From assembly GCA_902580115.1 (NCBI GenBank), contig CACHJN010000001.1, forward strand, positions 62,001 to 126,000: a stretch of DNA of 64,000 nt, in the 5' to 3' direction. Numbering within the stretch: position 1 is the stretch's first letter; each line of letters starts with the position of its first letter. Position numbers and translations under genes: made by a program. The DNA comes from an uncultured Pelagibacteraceae bacterium (GTDB lineage: Bacteria > Pseudomonadota > Alphaproteobacteria > Pelagibacterales > Pelagibacteraceae). Of this stretch, positions 30,105 through 43,431 are shown one piece after another. The notes beneath the pieces were generated by a model. The model did no database searches. It worked only from the letters and a program-made list of their open reading frames with translations, and was not told the origin of the DNA.

Positions 30105-31020
30105 AAAGCCTCATAAAAAAATGGTCAGACAAAATTAACAAGAAAATCACGAATAAGTAAAAAATAGAATACAAAAATATTTTTCTAGCTAAAGTATTTA
30201 TTTCTTTGCTTTTTTTTACTTTTAAAAGGCTTCCACATAAATAAACGTAATAGATAGTTAGTGCTAGAGCTGGGTAAAAATATATTTCAAATAGAAAACT
30301 TACAAAATACGGGGCTGATATAGTAGGCAACATCAAAAGAGAATAAATAAATATATTTTTTTTTGTCTTATCGATACCATAAATTATGGGTAGCATTGGT
30401 ATCTTCGCTTTTTTATAATCATTAGATTTATATATGCTTAATGCCCAAAAATGAGATGGGGTCCACAAAAAGATAATTAAAAATAGAATTAAAGGTTCGA
30501 TAGATAATGAACCGGTCGCAATAGTCCATCCTATTACTGGCGGAAGTGCACCAGCAGCACCGCCTATAACAATGTTCTGTGGTGTTCTTCTTTTCAACCA
30601 AACTGTATAAATGAAAAAATAAAAACATATGGTTAACAGCAATAAAAATGCAGACATAAAATTAGATGAAAAATATAATAAAGAGATAGATCCTATTGAC
30701 AGTAAAATACCAAAAAACAATGCTTGATTTTTTGTTACTTGACCAGTTGGTATAGGTCTTAAACACGTTCTAGTCATTAAGGCATCTAAGTCAGACTCGT
30801 ACCACATATTTAAAGTTCCAGCTGCACCAGCGCCCAATGCAACTGCAATTAAAGACAAAACAGAATTTAAATAACTTACATTTTTTGGTGCTATAATAAG
30901 TCCAACCATGCAAGTAAATAACACTAATGACATTACTCTTGGTTTCATTAAATTAAAAAATGAGTCAATGTAGAAGCTAGATTGCTTAATATTTTTTGCT
31001 CTAATGCTTGCTTGTATCAA
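30097..31020 (-). CDS. ctaB: Protoheme IX farnesyltransferase
   Basis: NMWYESDLDALMTRTCLRPIPTG motif. Confidence 0.97.
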   Translation of the reverse strand: MIQASIRAKNIKQSSFYIDSFFNLMKPRVMSLVLFTCMVGLIIAPKNVSYLNSVLSLIAVALGAGAAGTLNMWYESDLDALMTRTCLRPIPTGQVTKNQALFFGILLSIGSISLLYFSSNFMSAFLLLLTICFYFFIYTVWLKRRTPQNIVIGGAAGALPPVIGWTIATGSLSIEPLILFLIIFLWTPSHFWALSIYKSNDYKKAKIPMLPIIYGIDKTKKNIFIYSLLMLPTISAPYFVSFLFEIYFYPALALTIYYVYLCGSLLKVKKSKEINTLARKIFLYSIFYLFVIFLLILSDHFFMRLYG

Positions 31021-31021
31021 T

Positions 31022-33453
<2,432 letters not shown>

Positions 33454-33506
33454 TTTATTTTTTATACAACTTTTTAATACTTTAACAAATTCAATAAATG
33501 CGACAA

Positions 33507-34217
33507 TTAAGGTAAGTTATTGATAAAATTAACTAGAGAAATAGCGCTTATAACAGCAGTATCTGATCTCAGTATATTTTTTGATATTGTAAATGGCACA
33601 ACTTGAGAAAGTGATAAAATAAACTCTCTTTCAGATGGAGAAAAGTCACCTTCTGGACCAATTAAAATATTTAAAGATTTAAAATTTTTATATTTTTCAA
33701 TACTCAAATTATCTTTTGAATTAACATCACCAAACAACAGTTTAGTATTTTGATCTAAATTTTTTAAAAAATCTTTTAATTTAACTACCTTTAAAATTTC
33801 TGGTGGAAACATTTGATTAGATTGTTCTGTAGCCTCAATAACGATTTTTTTTGCTCTATCATAATTTAATTCTTTAACTTCAGTCCTCTCTGAGATTATT
33901 GGAATAATTTTGCTTACACCAAGCTCTGTTGCTTTTTGCAAAATTATTTCCATAGGATTTTTTTTTACTAAACAGATAGCGAGTTCAATTTTGTTTTTCT
34001 TTTGAGGTTCTTTTACTTTTTTCAAAAATTTTACTTCTACTCTTTCTTTTTCTAAAAAGACTATTTCACTTTCCCATTCACCATCAGCATTAAAAAAATT
34101 TATAATGGATCCTCGCTTTAATCTCATAACATTTATGACATAGTGGGTGTGCTCTTTTGATAATAAATTTGTGGAGTTTTCAACTATACTATTAGGATGA
34201 TATAATCTAATATTCAT
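33507..34217 (-). CDS. rsmE: 16S rRNA (uracil(1498)-N3)-methyltransferase
   Basis: IGPEGDFSPSEREFIL, LGSRILRSDTA-like LRSDTAVISA; start set to MNIRLYH. Confidence 0.93.
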   Translation of the reverse strand: MNIRLYHPNSIVENSTNLLSKEHTHYVINVMRLKRGSIINFFNADGEWESEIVFLEKERVEVKFLKKVKEPQKKNKIELAICLVKKNPMEIILQKATELGVSKIIPIISERTEVKELNYDRAKKIVIEATEQSNQMFPPEILKVVKLKDFLKNLDQNTKLLFGDVNSKDNLSIEKYKNFKSLNILIGPEGDFSPSEREFILSLSQVVPFTISKNILRSDTAVISAISLVNFINNLP

Positions 34218-34268
34218 TATTAATTTATATACTAAAAACAAAATTGAATTAATTAAAGGATAAACTTT

Positions 34269-34508
34269 ATGATCAAAGCACTAAGGGCAGGAGACAACCC
34301 AATAGGAGTTGATGTGGTAGAGGGAAAATCGTACTTCTGGTGCACATGTGGAAAAAGTTCAAAACAGCCTTTTTGTGATGGATCTCATAAAGGAACAGAA
34401 TTTTCACCTTTTGTTTTTAAGGCTGAACAATCTAAAAAAGTTTTTTTCTGTACTTGCAAACAAACCAAGGATCAACCGTTGTGTGATGGATCACATAACT
34501 TAAAATAA
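34269..34508 (+). CDS. Dual CDGSH iron-sulfur domain protein
   Basis: Two CxC..CDGSH units: CTCGKSSKQPFCDGSH and CTCKQTKDQPLCDGSH. Confidence 0.92.
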   Translation: MIKALRAGDNPIGVDVVEGKSYFWCTCGKSSKQPFCDGSHKGTEFSPFVFKAEQSKKVFFCTCKQTKDQPLCDGSHNLK

Positions 34509-34511
34509 TCT

Positions 34512-35171
34512 ATGAAACCGAAAGCCATTGTATTTGATGCATACGGTACTCTATTCGACGTCAACTCAGCAGCAGAAAAATGCAAAAGTAAAATAGGAGA
34601 TAAATGGGAAAGTTTTGCAAATTTTTGGAGAACTACTCAACTTGAATATACTTGGCTAAGAAGTTTAATGAAAAAACATAAAGATTTCTGGCAAATAACG
34701 GAAGACAGTTTAGATAAGTCAATGAAAGTTTTTAATATTGATAATAGTTTGAAAAAAGAATTGTTAAATCTTTATAAAATTTTATCACCATATCCAGAAG
34801 TAAAAAAAGTTTTAACAAATTTGAAAGAAAATAAATTTAAATTAGCAATTCTTTCAAATGGAACACCAGAACTACTCGAAGAGCTTGTAAAAAGAAATAA
34901 TTTAGATAATTTGTTTGATGATCTTTTTTCTATAGAACAAGTAAAAATTTATAAACCTGACTCTAAAGTTTATGATCTTCCAATTAAAAAGTATAAAATA
35001 AAACCTGAAGAAATAGTTTTTTTAAGTGCTAATACATGGGATGTTTCAGGGGGTGGAAACTACGGATATAACTCAGTTTGGATAAACAGAAATAAATCCT
35101 ATTTCGATAACCTCGATTATCATCCAAAAAACGAAATTGGCAACTTAACGCAGCTACTTGATATCGTTTAA
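34512..35171 (+). CDS. HAD family hydrolase, haloacid dehalogenase type II-like
   Basis: VFDAYGTLFDVNS, LSNGTPELL, VFLSANTWDVSGG. Confidence 0.9.
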   Translation: MKPKAIVFDAYGTLFDVNSAAEKCKSKIGDKWESFANFWRTTQLEYTWLRSLMKKHKDFWQITEDSLDKSMKVFNIDNSLKKELLNLYKILSPYPEVKKVLTNLKENKFKLAILSNGTPELLEELVKRNNLDNLFDDLFSIEQVKIYKPDSKVYDLPIKKYKIKPEEIVFLSANTWDVSGGGNYGYNSVWINRNKSYFDNLDYHPKNEIGNLTQLLDIV

Positions 35172-35191
35172 ACTTAAGATATATTTTACTC

Positions 35192-36034
35192 ATGTCACAA
35201 ATTGAAATAAAAAAAATTATTAAAGCTATTAATGCTTCAGACGGTGCTGGGGTAAAGCTAAAAAGAAGCATTGGAACTCCAGAAGCCGATTATATTGATC
35301 CTTTTTTAATGCTAGATGAATTTGGATCTGAAAATAAAGATGATTATATTGCTGGATTTCCTCCCCACCCTCACAGAGGAATTGAAACAGTTACCTATAT
35401 GTTGAATGGTGAATTTGAACATCAAGATAGTACTGGCGCAAAAGGAACAATGGCTCCAGGAGATGTTCAGTGGATGAAGACTGGAAGAGGAATTATCCAC
35501 TCAGAGATGCCGGCAATGTCTGGAGGAAAATTATTAGGTTTTCAACTTTGGATAAATATGCCAGCTAAATTAAAAAAAAATAAACCTGAATACATTTATA
35601 TTAAAGGTAATGAAATTGGCGTCCATTCAGATAATGAAAAAACTGTAAAAGTAATTGCAGGAAAATATGCAAATGTAGAGGGGCCGGAAAAAAAACATAA
35701 TGTTGAGCCAATTTATTTTCATGTAATATTGAAAGAGGGAAAAGAATTTAAATGTGAGGTTCCATCTGGTCATAATTCTTTTGTTTATATTCTAAAAGGG
35801 GATTTAAAAATTGGAAAAAAGAGTCACAAAAAGGCCACTGACTCAAATTTAATTTTATTAGAACGGGGAAGTGAACTTAAAATTAAAGCAGAAAAAAACA
35901 CAGAGTTTTTATTTATAGCAGGCAAGCCTATTGGAGAGCCTATTGCAAGGGGTGGTCCATTTGTAATGAACACAAAAGCAGAGATACTTGAAGCTATTCA
36001 AGATTATAATAACGGAACATTTGCTAAATATTAA
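35192..36034 (+). CDS. Pirin family protein
   Basis: FPPHPHRGIETVTYMLNGEFEHQDSTG, GRGIIHSEMP. Confidence 0.95.
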   Translation: MSQIEIKKIIKAINASDGAGVKLKRSIGTPEADYIDPFLMLDEFGSENKDDYIAGFPPHPHRGIETVTYMLNGEFEHQDSTGAKGTMAPGDVQWMKTGRGIIHSEMPAMSGGKLLGFQLWINMPAKLKKNKPEYIYIKGNEIGVHSDNEKTVKVIAGKYANVEGPEKKHNVEPIYFHVILKEGKEFKCEVPSGHNSFVYILKGDLKIGKKSHKKATDSNLILLERGSELKIKAEKNTEFLFIAGKPIGEPIARGGPFVMNTKAEILEAIQDYNNGTFAKY

Positions 36035-36058
36035 AAGTTCAAGTACGTTCCTGTTCAC

Positions 36059-37033
36059 ATGCCTAAATCAATAATTATAACAAAGAATGGTGGCCCTGAA
36101 GTTTTAGAACTGCAAGATGTTAATGTAGGCACTCCTGGCCCAGATGAAATTAAAGTCACTAATCATGCCATCGGCTTAAATTACATTGATACTTATCATA
36201 GATCGGGTTTGTATCCTGTAAAACTACCAAGTGGTATTGGTTTAGAAGCTGCTGGAAAAATTGATGAAGTCGGAAGTAATGTAACTGAATTTAATAAAGG
36301 GGATAATATTGCATATGCTTCTATTCCGCTTGGAGCCTACGCTCAACAAAGAATAATTCCTGCAAAAATTGCTATAAAAGTTCCAGATGGTATTTCTCAT
36401 GAAATTGCTGCTACTTTAATAACAAAGGGTTTAACGACAAACTATTTATTAACAAAAACTTATCAATTGAAAGCTGGTGAATTAGTTTTATTTCATGCAG
36501 CAGCTGGCGGTGTAGGCCAAATCTTTGCTCAGTGGGCTAATAGCATTGGGGCAAAGGTGATTGGAACAGTAGGATCAGATGATAAGATAAAGGTTGCTGA
36601 AGAAAATGGTTATTCACACGTTATAAATTATACTAAAGATGATTTTGCAAAAGAAGTTTTAAAAATTACGAATAACGAGGGTGTACCTGCGGTATTCGAT
36701 GGTGTAGGTAAAAAAACATTTTATGGATCTTTAAACTGTCTTAAAACCAGGGGTATGATGATAAGTTTTGGTAATGCATCTGGTCCGTTAGATCCTGTAA
36801 ATGTGCCAAAAGATATTCAGCCAAAAGGTTTATATTTAACAAGGCCTTCAATTGCACAATATTTTACAAACAGAAAAGAACTTCAGGAAGGTGCGGACAC
36901 AATATTTGAAAAAATAAAATTTGGGAAAATAAAAATTAAGATATCAAAAAAATATAAGTTAGCAGAAGCTAAACAAGCACATGCTGACTTAGAAGCTCGA
37001 AAATTATTAGGTCCAGCAATTTTAGTTCCTTAA
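36059..37033 (+). CDS. qor: Quinone oxidoreductase (zinc-independent MDR family)
   Basis: GLNYIDTYHRSGLYP, FHAAAGGVGQIFAQWA. Confidence 0.92.
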   Translation: MPKSIIITKNGGPEVLELQDVNVGTPGPDEIKVTNHAIGLNYIDTYHRSGLYPVKLPSGIGLEAAGKIDEVGSNVTEFNKGDNIAYASIPLGAYAQQRIIPAKIAIKVPDGISHEIAATLITKGLTTNYLLTKTYQLKAGELVLFHAAAGGVGQIFAQWANSIGAKVIGTVGSDDKIKVAEENGYSHVINYTKDDFAKEVLKITNNEGVPAVFDGVGKKTFYGSLNCLKTRGMMISFGNASGPLDPVNVPKDIQPKGLYLTRPSIAQYFTNRKELQEGADTIFEKIKFGKIKIKISKKYKLAEAKQAHADLEARKLLGPAILVP

Positions 37034-37299
37034 TGAGTAAAAAAATAATTTCTCCGTGTATTAGTATATGTAAAACTGATCCAGTAACAGGATATTGTTA
37101 TGGTTGTGCAAGAACCGATGAAGAAAAAATTTTATGGAAAGATGAGAAAACAACCAGTGAATGGAAATCAAAAAACTTAGAAGATATTATTTCTAGAATG
37201 AAAGGATGGCAACTGAATACCTTCAAGGAGTCTTACAATCATAAAATTAAAAACGGCATTTCTTTATTTAAAAAGAATTTATTAAATAAAAAATTATAA
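37033..37299 (+). CDS. DUF1289 domain protein
   Basis: SPCISICKTDPVTGYCYGCARTDEE. Confidence 0.88.
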   Translation: MSKKIISPCISICKTDPVTGYCYGCARTDEEKILWKDEKTTSEWKSKNLEDIISRMKGWQLNTFKESYNHKIKNGISLFKKNLLNKKL

Positions 37300-37704
37300 A
37301 TCTTTTTTCATTGAGGCCATGTCACTTAAATGGTACTTTAATGCTTCGTTAGATAGTCTTACTTCTTGTAGAAATAAAAATATCGAAAAAATCATACAAA
37401 GACAACAAAAAGCAAAGCTTAATCTAGCTTGAAAAACAAGATCTAGATAAAGCAGTAAAACTGTTAGCATGTTAAAAAGAAAACCAAAAGATGCAAAGCC
37501 CATAACATATTTCAAGTAGTTTGTTCTTTTGTTTAAAACATGAAGTTGATTCTCCCACTCTGGAGGAACTTTTTTTTCAAAAGTATATTGATCGTGTATT
37601 TTCCTTATTAGAGCACTTAATGTATGAAATCGGTTACTGTACATGGTCATCATTAAAGGAATTGCTGGAAACATTAGAGCTGCAACTGTGTAATCTATAT
37701 CCAT
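37294..37704 (-). CDS. DUF2721-like membrane protein
   Basis: Two to three TM helices; AALMFPAIPLMMTMYSNRFHTLSALIR. Confidence 0.75.
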   Translation of the reverse strand: MDIDYTVAALMFPAIPLMMTMYSNRFHTLSALIRKIHDQYTFEKKVPPEWENQLHVLNKRTNYLKYVMGFASFGFLFNMLTVLLLYLDLVFQARLSFAFCCLCMIFSIFLFLQEVRLSNEALKYHLSDMASMKKDL

Positions 37705-37758
37705 AACGAATCAAATTGATTATGTATATTACGTTTGGTATTTACAAGTCATATTTAA

Positions 37759-38619
37759 ATGAAAGATTTTAAAATATTTATTAATCTAACAAGATTAAAT
37801 AGGCCGATAGGCTATTTGTTATTATTTTGGCCCTGTAGTTGGGGATTAGCATATGCTTATTCTCTAGATAAAAATCAAGATACTTTTCTATATTACATTG
37901 TTCTGTTTTTTTTTGGTGCTGTGCTGATGAGAAGTGCAGGATGTATTGTAAATGACATTATTGATAAAGAATTAGATAAAAAAGTTAAACGCACTAAAAA
38001 TAGACCTTTGGCAGCTAATTTAATTTCAGTCAAAAAAGCTCTTTCTTATGTAATTGGGCTTTGTGGATTAGCATTTTTAATTTTAATTCAATTTAATTTT
38101 TTAACAATTTTACTTGGTTTAGCATCAATGACTTTTGCTTTTTCTTATCCTTTTATGAAAAGAATTACATACTGGCCTCAACTTTTTCTAGGCTTAACCT
38201 TTAATTGGGGAATAATAATGGCTTGGACTTCTATCAGTAATTATTTAACTTTTGATATATTTATTGTTTATTTAGCGGCCATATTTTGGACATTGGGTTA
38301 TGACACTATTTATGGAGCTCAAGACATTGTAGATGATGAAATCATAGGAGTAAAATCGACATCAATTAAATTTAAATCCATGTTAAAAAAATTTGTAATT
38401 ATCTGTTATTCATTAAGTTTTACAATATTGCTATTTTTCTTTTTAAATAAAACACACACTTTGTATTTTTTAGTCCCTTTATTTGCTTTTCTACTAACCT
38501 TAATTTATCAAATATTTATTTTCAAAAAACAAAAGCCAAAAACATGCTTACAAGCTTTCAAAATAAATAATTTTTCAGGATTTTACTTGTTTTTAACCTT
38601 TTTAACATTCTCTTTATAA
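37759..38619 (+). CDS. ubiA: 4-hydroxybenzoate polyprenyltransferase
   Basis: NRPIGYLLLFWPCSWGL, RSAGCIVNDIIDKELDKKVKRTKNRPLA. Confidence 0.96.
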   Translation: MKDFKIFINLTRLNRPIGYLLLFWPCSWGLAYAYSLDKNQDTFLYYIVLFFFGAVLMRSAGCIVNDIIDKELDKKVKRTKNRPLAANLISVKKALSYVIGLCGLAFLILIQFNFLTILLGLASMTFAFSYPFMKRITYWPQLFLGLTFNWGIIMAWTSISNYLTFDIFIVYLAAIFWTLGYDTIYGAQDIVDDEIIGVKSTSIKFKSMLKKFVIICYSLSFTILLFFFLNKTHTLYFLVPLFAFLLTLIYQIFIFKKQKPKTCLQAFKINNFSGFYLFLTFLTFSL

Positions 38620-38620
38620 A

Positions 38621-40363
38621 ATGAAATTTCAAGAAATTAAAATAATTTTAAAAAGATTGTATAAAGATCATGTCAATAGATATTTGAACAGAATTCTTTT
38701 ATCTCTATTTTTGTCTTTAGTGGTTTCTATAAGCACTTCGGCGATAGCTTGGTTATTAGATCCAGCTGTAAAAAAAATATTTATTGAAAATAATCAAACT
38801 TATGCTTGGGCAATCCCATTGGCCATAATAGTTGCTTTTTCATCGAAAGGAATTTGTTTATATGTAGCTAGAATACTTCTTATCAGAACAGGTCAAGAGA
38901 TTTCAGGGGAACTTCAATCTAAAGTAGCTCGTTATATTTTAAATACCGACATCGCTTCTATAGAAAAAAAACACTCTGGTAAGTTTATTTCAAATATAAA
39001 TTTTGATGCGGGGCAAGTAAATTCTTTGTGTAGTACAGGTATTCTAAATTCTATGAAAGACTCGTTGACATTAATTGCTCTAGTAGGAGTAATGGTTTAT
39101 CAAAATTGGAAGTTAACTTTATTTGCATTAATAATGATGCCTTTAGCTGCTGGACTTGCAAAATCTCTTGGTAAAAGAATAGGTAAAGCGGTTTCTCAGG
39201 CAGGTGAAATCTCTGGTCGTTTAACAGCACATTTATCTGAAATTTTAAAAGCATCAAAAATGATAAGGATTTACCAAAAAGAAGAAATCGAATACCAAAA
39301 ATCTAAAGATATAATTACACAAATGGTTAACAAATCGGCAAAAATTTCTTCGATTATTGTCAGAGCAACACCTTTGATGGAAATATTAACGGGTTTTATG
39401 ATTGCTGGTTTCATATTTTTTTCTGGTTCTTTAATTTCTTCAGGAGAATTACAGGTCAATCAATTTTTTTCATTTTTAGCTGCAATGATGCTAGCCTACC
39501 AACCTATCAGGTCATTAGCTACAATCAATATGGTGGTATTCTCTGGTGCAGCAGGAGCTAAGAGAATTTATAATGTTATAGATCAACCAATAAAAATCAA
39601 TAATGATAAAAAACTCCCAGATCTAAAAACTTCAGAGTGCAATATTAAGTTTTCAAATGTAAGTTTTAAATATGAGAATTCTAATGATAAGGCAATAAAT
39701 GAAATTAATTTTAGCATTAAGGGTGGAACCATGGCTGCATTCGTAGGTCATAGTGGTGCAGGGAAAAGTACTATTATTAATTTGCTGCCTAGATTTTATG
39801 ATCCTCAAAACGGTGATATTTATATTGATAATCAAAATACTAAGTCGGTAAACTTAAATTCGCTTAGAAAATCAATCTCTTTAGTAAGTCAAGATGTAAT
39901 TCTTTTTGATAGCTCGGTGAAGGAAAATATTCTTTACGCTAACGCTGACGCATCTGAGGAAGAATTCATAAACTCTTGTAAGTTTGCAGCTGCTGAAGAA
40001 TTTATTCGTGAATTACCTCAAAAACATGAGACAATAATTGGTGAGAACGGAGTAAGGCTTTCTGGGGGGCAAAAACAAAGGTTATCGATAGCTCGAGCAA
40101 TACTGAAAAAATCTCCAATAATTCTATTAGATGAAGCAACATCATCTCTCGATGCAGAGTCAGAAGAAATAGTACAGAGCGCAATTAAGAACTTAACAAA
40201 AAATAAAACGACATTAGTTATAGCTCACAGATTATCAACCATACATAACGCTGACAAAATTTTCGTAATTAAAAAAGGAAAATTAATAGACTCAGGAAAT
40301 CATGAAGAGCTTATCAAAAATTGTGACTATTATAAATTATTGTATGAAAAACAATTGAAATAA
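38621..40363 (+). CDS. msbA: ABC transporter ATP-binding/permease protein, MsbA-like
   Basis: Fused TMD-NBD, GHSGAGKST, LSGGQKQRLSIARAILKKSPIILLDEATSSLD; neighbours lipid A genes. Confidence 0.9.
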   Translation: MKFQEIKIILKRLYKDHVNRYLNRILLSLFLSLVVSISTSAIAWLLDPAVKKIFIENNQTYAWAIPLAIIVAFSSKGICLYVARILLIRTGQEISGELQSKVARYILNTDIASIEKKHSGKFISNINFDAGQVNSLCSTGILNSMKDSLTLIALVGVMVYQNWKLTLFALIMMPLAAGLAKSLGKRIGKAVSQAGEISGRLTAHLSEILKASKMIRIYQKEEIEYQKSKDIITQMVNKSAKISSIIVRATPLMEILTGFMIAGFIFFSGSLISSGELQVNQFFSFLAAMMLAYQPIRSLATINMVVFSGAAGAKRIYNVIDQPIKINNDKKLPDLKTSECNIKFSNVSFKYENSNDKAINEINFSIKGGTMAAFVGHSGAGKSTIINLLPRFYDPQNGDIYIDNQNTKSVNLNSLRKSISLVSQDVILFDSSVKENILYANADASEEEFINSCKFAAAEEFIRELPQKHETIIGENGVRLSGGQKQRLSIARAILKKSPIILLDEATSSLDAESEEIVQSAIKNLTKNKTTLVIAHRLSTIHNADKIFVIKKGKLIDSGNHEELIKNCDYYKLLYEKQLK

Positions 40364-40368
40364 AAATT

Positions 40369-41634
40369 ATGATCTTCTTTTACAGAATTTTGACTTATTT
40401 TTTATTCCCAATTTTCATTATAGTTATTTATCTTAGAACGTTTATTAACAAAGAAGATAAAAAAAGATTTAAAGAAAAAATATCTATTAATGAAAGTTAT
40501 TTTCCAGGAGAAAGAAGGGTTTTTTGGATACATGCAGCTAGTATAGGTGAAACAAATAGTGTTTTACCACTTATTCGAGAGATAATAAAAAATGATAGCA
40601 AAATATTTATTTTGCTTACAACGACAACTCTCACTTCAAGTCAAATTATAAAGAAACAAGAATTAGATCAAAATAATTTTCAACACCGTTTTTTTCCTTT
40701 AGATGTTCGATACTTAGTTAAAAACTTTTTGAATCATTGGAGTCCAGAAAAAATTATATTCGTTGACTCGGAAATTTGGCCGAATTATCTAATAGAAATA
40801 TCTGAAAGAAAAATACCCCTGATGTTGCTTAATGGAAGAATTACTATGAAAACTTTTAAACGTTGGAAAATGCTTTCTAAATTATCGATAAAATTGTTTA
40901 GTTTGTACAATTTATGTCTAGCATCTAGTAATGAGTCCGAGAAGAACTTAAAATCTTTAGGTGCTAGTAAAGTAAAATTTATTGGTAATTTAAAATTTTG
41001 CAGTTCTGTAACTGACAAGGGCAATAAATATGAATTAAAATCTCTTTTTAATAATCATCATATTTGGTGTGCAGCAAGCACTCATCAGGGAGAAGAAGAA
41101 ATAATTTTAAAAACTCATACATTATTAAAAAAAAAAACTAAAAATTTATTAACGATAATAATCCCTCGGCATATAATAAGGTCAAAAGAAATATATAAAA
41201 TTTGTAATAATTTAAAATTAAATAGTCAGATAATTAAAAACTATAATGAAATATCAGAAAAATCTGAAATTTTAATAGTTAATTCTATAGGTGAAATGAC
41301 TAAGTATTTTTATAATTGTAAAAGTATTTTGATGGGAAAATCTTTTTCAAAAAAATTAATAAAAGTAGGTGGTCAAAATCCGATTGAACCTGCTAAATGT
41401 GGATGTAAAATATATCATGGTCCATATGTTTCAAATTTTAGAGAAATATATGATTATTTAAATAAAAAAGATATTGCTTACGAAGTAAAAAATGAGATCG
41501 ATTTATCAGAAAATTTACTACATGATTTTTTAAACAAAAATAATTCTAACAAAAAAAATATTGAAGAATTAAATAACTATGGCGAAAGAATATTGGATCT
41601 AACAACTAAAGAAGTTTTAGGATTGAGTAAATGA
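40369..41634 (+). CDS. waaA: 3-deoxy-D-manno-octulosonic acid transferase
   Basis: FWIHAASIGETNSVLPLI, VDSEIWPNYL, GGQNPIEPAKCG. Confidence 0.93.
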   Translation: MIFFYRILTYFLFPIFIIVIYLRTFINKEDKKRFKEKISINESYFPGERRVFWIHAASIGETNSVLPLIREIIKNDSKIFILLTTTTLTSSQIIKKQELDQNNFQHRFFPLDVRYLVKNFLNHWSPEKIIFVDSEIWPNYLIEISERKIPLMLLNGRITMKTFKRWKMLSKLSIKLFSLYNLCLASSNESEKNLKSLGASKVKFIGNLKFCSSVTDKGNKYELKSLFNNHHIWCAASTHQGEEEIILKTHTLLKKKTKNLLTIIIPRHIIRSKEIYKICNNLKLNSQIIKNYNEISEKSEILIVNSIGEMTKYFYNCKSILMGKSFSKKLIKVGGQNPIEPAKCGCKIYHGPYVSNFREIYDYLNKKDIAYEVKNEIDLSENLLHDFLNKNNSNKKNIEELNNYGERILDLTTKEVLGLSK

Positions 41635-42557
41635 AATTTAAAAAACCGAAATTTTGGAATAAAACTAATTTTTTATCAATTTGTTTATTCCCATTTTCTT
41701 TAATTACATTAACATTTAATATTTTAAAATCTCATTTTGTAACTGAAAACAGATTTAATATTCCAATTATCTGTGTGGGAAATATCTTTGTAGGTGGAAC
41801 TGGAAAAACTCCTTTAAGTATTTATATTTATAACTTACTTAAAAAGAAAAAATTTAAGCCAGCAATTGTAAGAAAATATTATAATTCTCATTTAGATGAG
41901 ATCAATTTCACAAAAAGTAAAGTAAAGCAGTTTTTTTTCGACAAAAAAAGAATTCAATCTATTTTTGAAGCACAATCAAGAAAGAGCAATGTCATTATAA
42001 TGGATGATGGTCTACAAGATGCTTCTATAATTAAAGATTTAAATATAGTTTGTTTTAATAGTTCCGACCTTATTGGCAATGGTTTTTTATTACCTGCAGG
42101 ACCACTGAGAGAACAACTGGGAAAAATTAACGATTGTAGAATTGCAGTAATTAATGGAAAACGTAATTTAGCTTTTGAAAAAAAGTTAAAATCAGTTTCT
42201 AACAATATAGAAATTTATCAATCAAAGTATGAAATTAAAAATAGAAAAAAATTAAGAGGTAAGAAATTCCTAGCGTTTGCTGGTATAGGGAATCCAGAAA
42301 ATTTTTTTAAACTATTAAAAGATAGTGGTTTAAAAATTAAAGAGGAGATTTCATTTCCAGATCATTATAATTATAAGAAAAATGAAATTGAAAATTTAAT
42401 ATCACGAGCTAAAGAAAAAGATCTTAAGTTAATTACTACAGAAAAGGATTTTTTTAGAATAAAAACATTAGGTTTTAGAAAAATTAATTTTGTCTCTATC
42501 AATCTTAAAATAATTAATTATAAAAGTTTTGAAAAAGAATTGTTGAGAAATTTATGA
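41631..42557 (+). CDS. lpxK: Tetraacyldisaccharide 4'-kinase
   Basis: VGNIFVGGTGKTPLSIYI, MDDGLQDASI, ITTEKDFFRI. Confidence 0.94.
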   Translation: MKFKKPKFWNKTNFLSICLFPFSLITLTFNILKSHFVTENRFNIPIICVGNIFVGGTGKTPLSIYIYNLLKKKKFKPAIVRKYYNSHLDEINFTKSKVKQFFFDKKRIQSIFEAQSRKSNVIIMDDGLQDASIIKDLNIVCFNSSDLIGNGFLLPAGPLREQLGKINDCRIAVINGKRNLAFEKKLKSVSNNIEIYQSKYEIKNRKKLRGKKFLAFAGIGNPENFFKLLKDSGLKIKEEISFPDHYNYKKNEIENLISRAKEKDLKLITTEKDFFRIKTLGFRKINFVSINLKIINYKSFEKELLRNL

Positions 42558-43417
42558 GAAAAAAAATTTTTTATTTTTTTCAGGCTATAATCGTTTATTT
42601 ATTTTATTTAATATCAAAAATTATAGGTTTGAAATTAAGTAGAATTTTTTTTTCTTTTATTTTTGAAAAAATTGGTAATTTTTTTAAATCCAAAAATATT
42701 ATTTATAGCAACTTGGATAAGATAAAACCTGGAATAAGTAAATTAGAAAAGGAAATGATTATAAATAAAATGTGGGCTAACTACGGGAAAACATTTATAG
42801 AATATATTTATCTGGGTTCATTTAAAAGAAAATCTAAGCATATTGTTATTAAAAATAAAAAAGTCATAGACGAAATAGTAAAAAAAAATAGGCCTGTAAT
42901 ATTCATTTCTGGACATTTTGCAAATTATGAGTTGATGTCCATGGAGCTCACAAAAGCTCAGGTTAAATTAGCAACAATTTATCGACCTTTAAACAATATT
43001 TTTTTGAATCCATTTATGGAGTACTTGCGTAAAACTTTTGTTTGTCAAAAACAAATTAAAAAAGGTTTGAACGGAGTAAAAGAATCTTTGGAGTATATAA
43101 AAAAAGGTTATAGTGTTGCTTTGATGGTCGACCAAAGAGTTAGTGAAGGTCCAAGAATAAATTTTTTTGATAATGGAGCACACACGACAACTCTACCTGC
43201 TCAATTATCTTCTCGTTTTAATTGTGATATTGTGCCAATTTATATTTCGAGAAACCAAGATGATAAATTTGAAATGGAAATATTAGATCCAATTTATATT
43301 TCAGAAATTGAAAAAAAAAATAAAATATTAATAACAAAAAAAATTAATAATACTATCGAAAAACTCATATTGAGAGATCCTAGCCAATGGATTTTGACAC
43401 ATAATAGGTGGAAATAA
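42554..43417 (+). CDS. Lipid A biosynthesis acyltransferase (LpxL/HtrB family)
   Basis: FISGHFANYELMS, MVDQRVSEGPRINFF. Confidence 0.9.
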   Translation: MRKKIFYFFQAIIVYLFYLISKIIGLKLSRIFFSFIFEKIGNFFKSKNIIYSNLDKIKPGISKLEKEMIINKMWANYGKTFIEYIYLGSFKRKSKHIVIKNKKVIDEIVKKNRPVIFISGHFANYELMSMELTKAQVKLATIYRPLNNIFLNPFMEYLRKTFVCQKQIKKGLNGVKESLEYIKKGYSVALMVDQRVSEGPRINFFDNGAHTTTLPAQLSSRFNCDIVPIYISRNQDDKFEMEILDPIYISEIEKKNKILITKKINNTIEKLILRDPSQWILTHNRWK

Positions 43418-43431
43418 TTTAAAAAAATTAA